Shown piece after piece: positions 62,298 through 64,000 of a DNA stretch of 64,000 nucleotides. Made by a program: the position numbers and the translations under genes. The DNA is taken from NCBI GenBank assembly GCA_015069185.1, contig SVJB01000006.1, positions 1 to 64,000 on the forward strand, read 5' to 3'. How positions within the stretch are numbered: the first letter of the stretch is position 1; every line of letters starts with the position of its first letter. The DNA comes from Oscillospiraceae bacterium. GTDB taxonomy: Bacteria > Bacillota > Clostridia > UBA1212 > UBA1255. The notes beneath the pieces were generated by a model, which was given only the letters and a program-made list of their open reading frames with translations, did not search any database and was not told the origin of the DNA.

Positions 62298-63857
62298 CTA
62301 TTCCCCCTCAGATGGTGGCACAGGTGTATCTACGCGCACTCTATTACCATCCGACATGCCGGACGGGCGTCTTACCATGTACCACAGCGGCATACGCAGG
62401 AAAGAATCTTTTATATCACCAGGTTCAAAGTCGGCATATGGCGATAAATAAGGAAATCCAAAAGATGTTATGGATACAAGATGGATCAGAACAACAATAA
62501 GACCTAATATCAATCCAAAAACTCCCATGAATCCGGTTACTATCAGAAGCCCCCATCTAAGAAGAGTCCCCTGCTCATGCAAAGGGTTCACAACATACCC
62601 AGTAACAGCTGTAAAGGCCACAACAATAACAATCGGTGCGCTTATAAGCCCTGCTGATACACAAGTCTCACCCATAACTAAAGCGCCTACAATGCTTATT
62701 GTCTGCCCCATAGATTTAGGCATATGAATACCTGCCTCCTTAAGCAGTTCAAACACGCTAAGCAATAATACCGTCTCATGAAATGAATTGAAAGGTACGC
62801 CCGACCCAGCCTTTGCCATGCTGAACAAAAGCGATGTAGGTATTAATTCCTGGTGAAAAACAGTTAGTGCTACAAAGGCAGCAGGAGTGATTATTGTGGC
62901 CAAAAAGGCCAGATATCTTATGATTCTAACAAAAGTAGCATAAAATGGTTTTGTGTAATAATCTTCTGCATTCTGGAAGGATTCCTGGAACAAAAATGGT
63001 GCCGTCAATGCTATAGGCGAGCCGTCAACCAATATACCTACCCTGCCTTCAAGTAACTTTGCCGCAAACACATCAGGTTTCTGAGTGTTTCCCAAAGTAG
63101 CAAATATACTAAAAGGCCGATCTTCTATATATTGTTCGATATATCCGGAATCTAAAATCGCATCCGTGTTGATGGAAGAAAGTCTCTTGCGAACTCTGTC
63201 TATCAGCTTATTATTCGCAATGCCTTCTATATAAACAATATTAATAATAGTCTTAGTCCTTCTGCCAATTTCTGCCTTTTCAAAGGCTAGTTTATTGTCT
63301 TTAATATACCTTCTTACTAAAGCAGTGTTAGTTCTAAGATGCTCTGTAAAGCTAGCATTAGGACCTCTCATAACAACTTCATTAGAAGGCTGCTCTACCG
63401 AGCGCTTGGGATAACCTTTACTATCAATCACAATGGCAGCACTATATCCATCAATGAATAACACACTGCCGCCCTCCATTACAGAATTAATACATTTATC
63501 CATTTCAGGAATAACCTGTGCATCGCAAGCAACTAAAGACTCCTTGACGAAATCCTCTATTTTCCCCTTTGGATTAACAGTTTTGTGCATTAACGGTCCA
63601 ATAATATCCCGATTTACGTATATGCTGGAACACATACCATCTATGAAGGCAATCATAGCACTCACTGGAGCCTTTCCTTCACTGCCAATGAGAAACATAC
63701 GAATACGCAAATCTGAGCTGAGACGCAATTTTTCATGCAGTATGCGCTCATTTTCCTCCAGATCCTTACTGATACTATTATCTTCTTGGGGAATATTATT
63801 TATATTATGATTAATTTTTTTAGATCGAATTAATTTAGTAAAAAGCTTTCTTAGCAA
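62298..63857 (-). CDS. gerKA: GerA-type spore germination protein, A subunit
   Basis: The 519-residue protein has the GerA family plan: a hydrophilic N-terminus (about 1-290) with FLIGSEGKAPVSAMIAFIDGMCSS, GGSVLFIDGYSAAIVIDSKG, RSVEQPSNEVVMRGPNASFTEHLRTNTALVRR and EGRVGILVDGSPIALTAPFLFQESFQ. A membrane part follows with FSMAKAGSGVPFNSFHETVLLLSVFELLKEAGIHMPKSMGQTISIVGALVMGE. It forms the germinant receptor with the C and B products. Translation seems to start at TTG with AAGGA about 11 bases upstream, so the first residues are uncertain. Confidence 0.93.
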   Translation of the reverse strand: MLRKLFTKLIRSKKINHNINNIPQEDNSISKDLEENERILHEKLRLSSDLRIRMFLIGSEGKAPVSAMIAFIDGMCSSIYVNRDIIGPLMHKTVNPKGKIEDFVKESLVACDAQVIPEMDKCINSVMEGGSVLFIDGYSAAIVIDSKGYPKRSVEQPSNEVVMRGPNASFTEHLRTNTALVRRYIKDNKLAFEKAEIGRRTKTIINIVYIEGIANNKLIDRVRKRLSSINTDAILDSGYIEQYIEDRPFSIFATLGNTQKPDVFAAKLLEGRVGILVDGSPIALTAPFLFQESFQNAEDYYTKPFYATFVRIIRYLAFLATIITPAAFVALTVFHQELIPTSLLFSMAKAGSGVPFNSFHETVLLLSVFELLKEAGIHMPKSMGQTISIVGALVMGETCVSAGLISAPIVIVVAFTAVTGYVVNPLHEQGTLLRWGLLIVTGFMGVFGLILGLIVVLIHLVSITSFGFPYLSPYADFEPGDIKDSFLRMPLWYMVRRPSGMSDGNRVRVDTPVPPSEGE

Positions 63858-63904
63858 AACAATTTCTTCCTTCTTGGTTAGTTTTGTTTTGCTGATAGTA
63901 TGGC

Positions 63905-64000
63905 TTAATTAAACTGTAAAAATTCACGCAAAATTTTAAGTCCTGTATCGCCACTCTTTTCCGGATGGAATTGGCAAGCCATTACATTATCTTTTTGTAT
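63905..64000 (-). CDS. hisH: Imidazole glycerol phosphate synthase glutaminase subunit, C-terminal fragment
   Basis: Only the last 31 codons lie in the window; the 5' part continues beyond the right edge. The minus strand reads [20 protein letters not shown], the class I glutaminase motif QFHPEKSG with the catalytic His and Glu of HisH, and ends LREFLQFN. HisH supplies ammonia to HisF in histidine synthesis. It lies about 50 bases upstream of gerKA in the same direction. Confidence 0.92.
   Translation of the reverse strand: MQKDNVMACQFHPEKSGDTGLKILREFLQFN

Noticed and set aside
1..64000. CRISPR array, prophage or rRNA operon
   Set aside because: No regularly spaced repeats, no phage structural or integrase genes, and no rRNA sequence were seen.

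Overview
The window looks like chromosome from an AT-rich, Gram-positive, endospore-forming member of the Clostridia, possibly a gut or rumen anaerobe. Spore functions are present (a gerKA-gerKC-gerKB-type germinant receptor, a CotH-type and a CotS-type kinase). Most genes have AGGAGG-type ribosome sites and sigma-A-like promoters, and the surface proteins have Gram-positive signal peptides, lipoboxes and C-terminal anchors. The species cannot be fixed from the sequence.

Layout. 1-0.7 kb: decayed end of an IS3-family element. 0.76-4 kb: beta-propeller lipoprotein, a cytoplasmic GH71/GH99-like enzyme and tRNA-Arg(CCG). 4-15.5 kb: housekeeping and spore genes (serA, YugP-like protease, CotH lipoprotein, flavodoxin, SpoU methyltransferase, CotS, signal peptidase I, two-gene chromate transporter, coaX, relBE). 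15.6-28.9 kb: carbohydrate region I, with two surface GH71/GH99-like enzymes around an ECF S component, two secreted beta-sandwich proteins, an AraC regulator, and an operon of Gfo/Idh/MocA oxidoreductase, DMT exporter and deacetylase-like protein. 29-35.4 kb: housekeeping block (typA-mltG-trmR-U32 peptidase, then a CofE-like ligase). 35.5-55.5 kb: carbohydrate region II, with a seven-gene operon (three intracellular six-hairpin glycosidases, an L-xylulose-5-phosphate 3-epimerase, an orphan sugar-binding lipoprotein, a membrane GH71/GH99-like enzyme, a surface beta-sandwich protein), a divergent AraC regulator, araD, a cupin isomerase candidate, an L-xylulose kinase, a TIM-barrel isomerase and another surface protein. 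55.7-64 kb: glnA, an ECF sigma factor/membrane serpin/lipoprotein operon, the ger operon and the 3' end of hisH.

Working model. Regions I and II together resemble a Gram-positive polysaccharide utilisation system. Membrane-anchored GH71/GH99-like enzymes and surface binding proteins would act outside the cell. A lipoprotein would capture oligosaccharides, whose ABC permease is not in the window. Cytoplasmic six-hairpin enzymes would finish the breakdown. A released pentose would pass through isomerase, LyxK-like kinase, UlaE-like epimerase and AraD to D-xylulose 5-phosphate. Two repeated promoter boxes suggest two regulons: TTTGTCCATT upstream of the main operon and of the cupin/kinase genes, and AAAAAGTATATATTT upstream of surface-protein genes. 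The substrate is unknown. A second unusual unit is the ECF sigma operon, whose putative anti-sigma protein carries an extracellular serpin domain.
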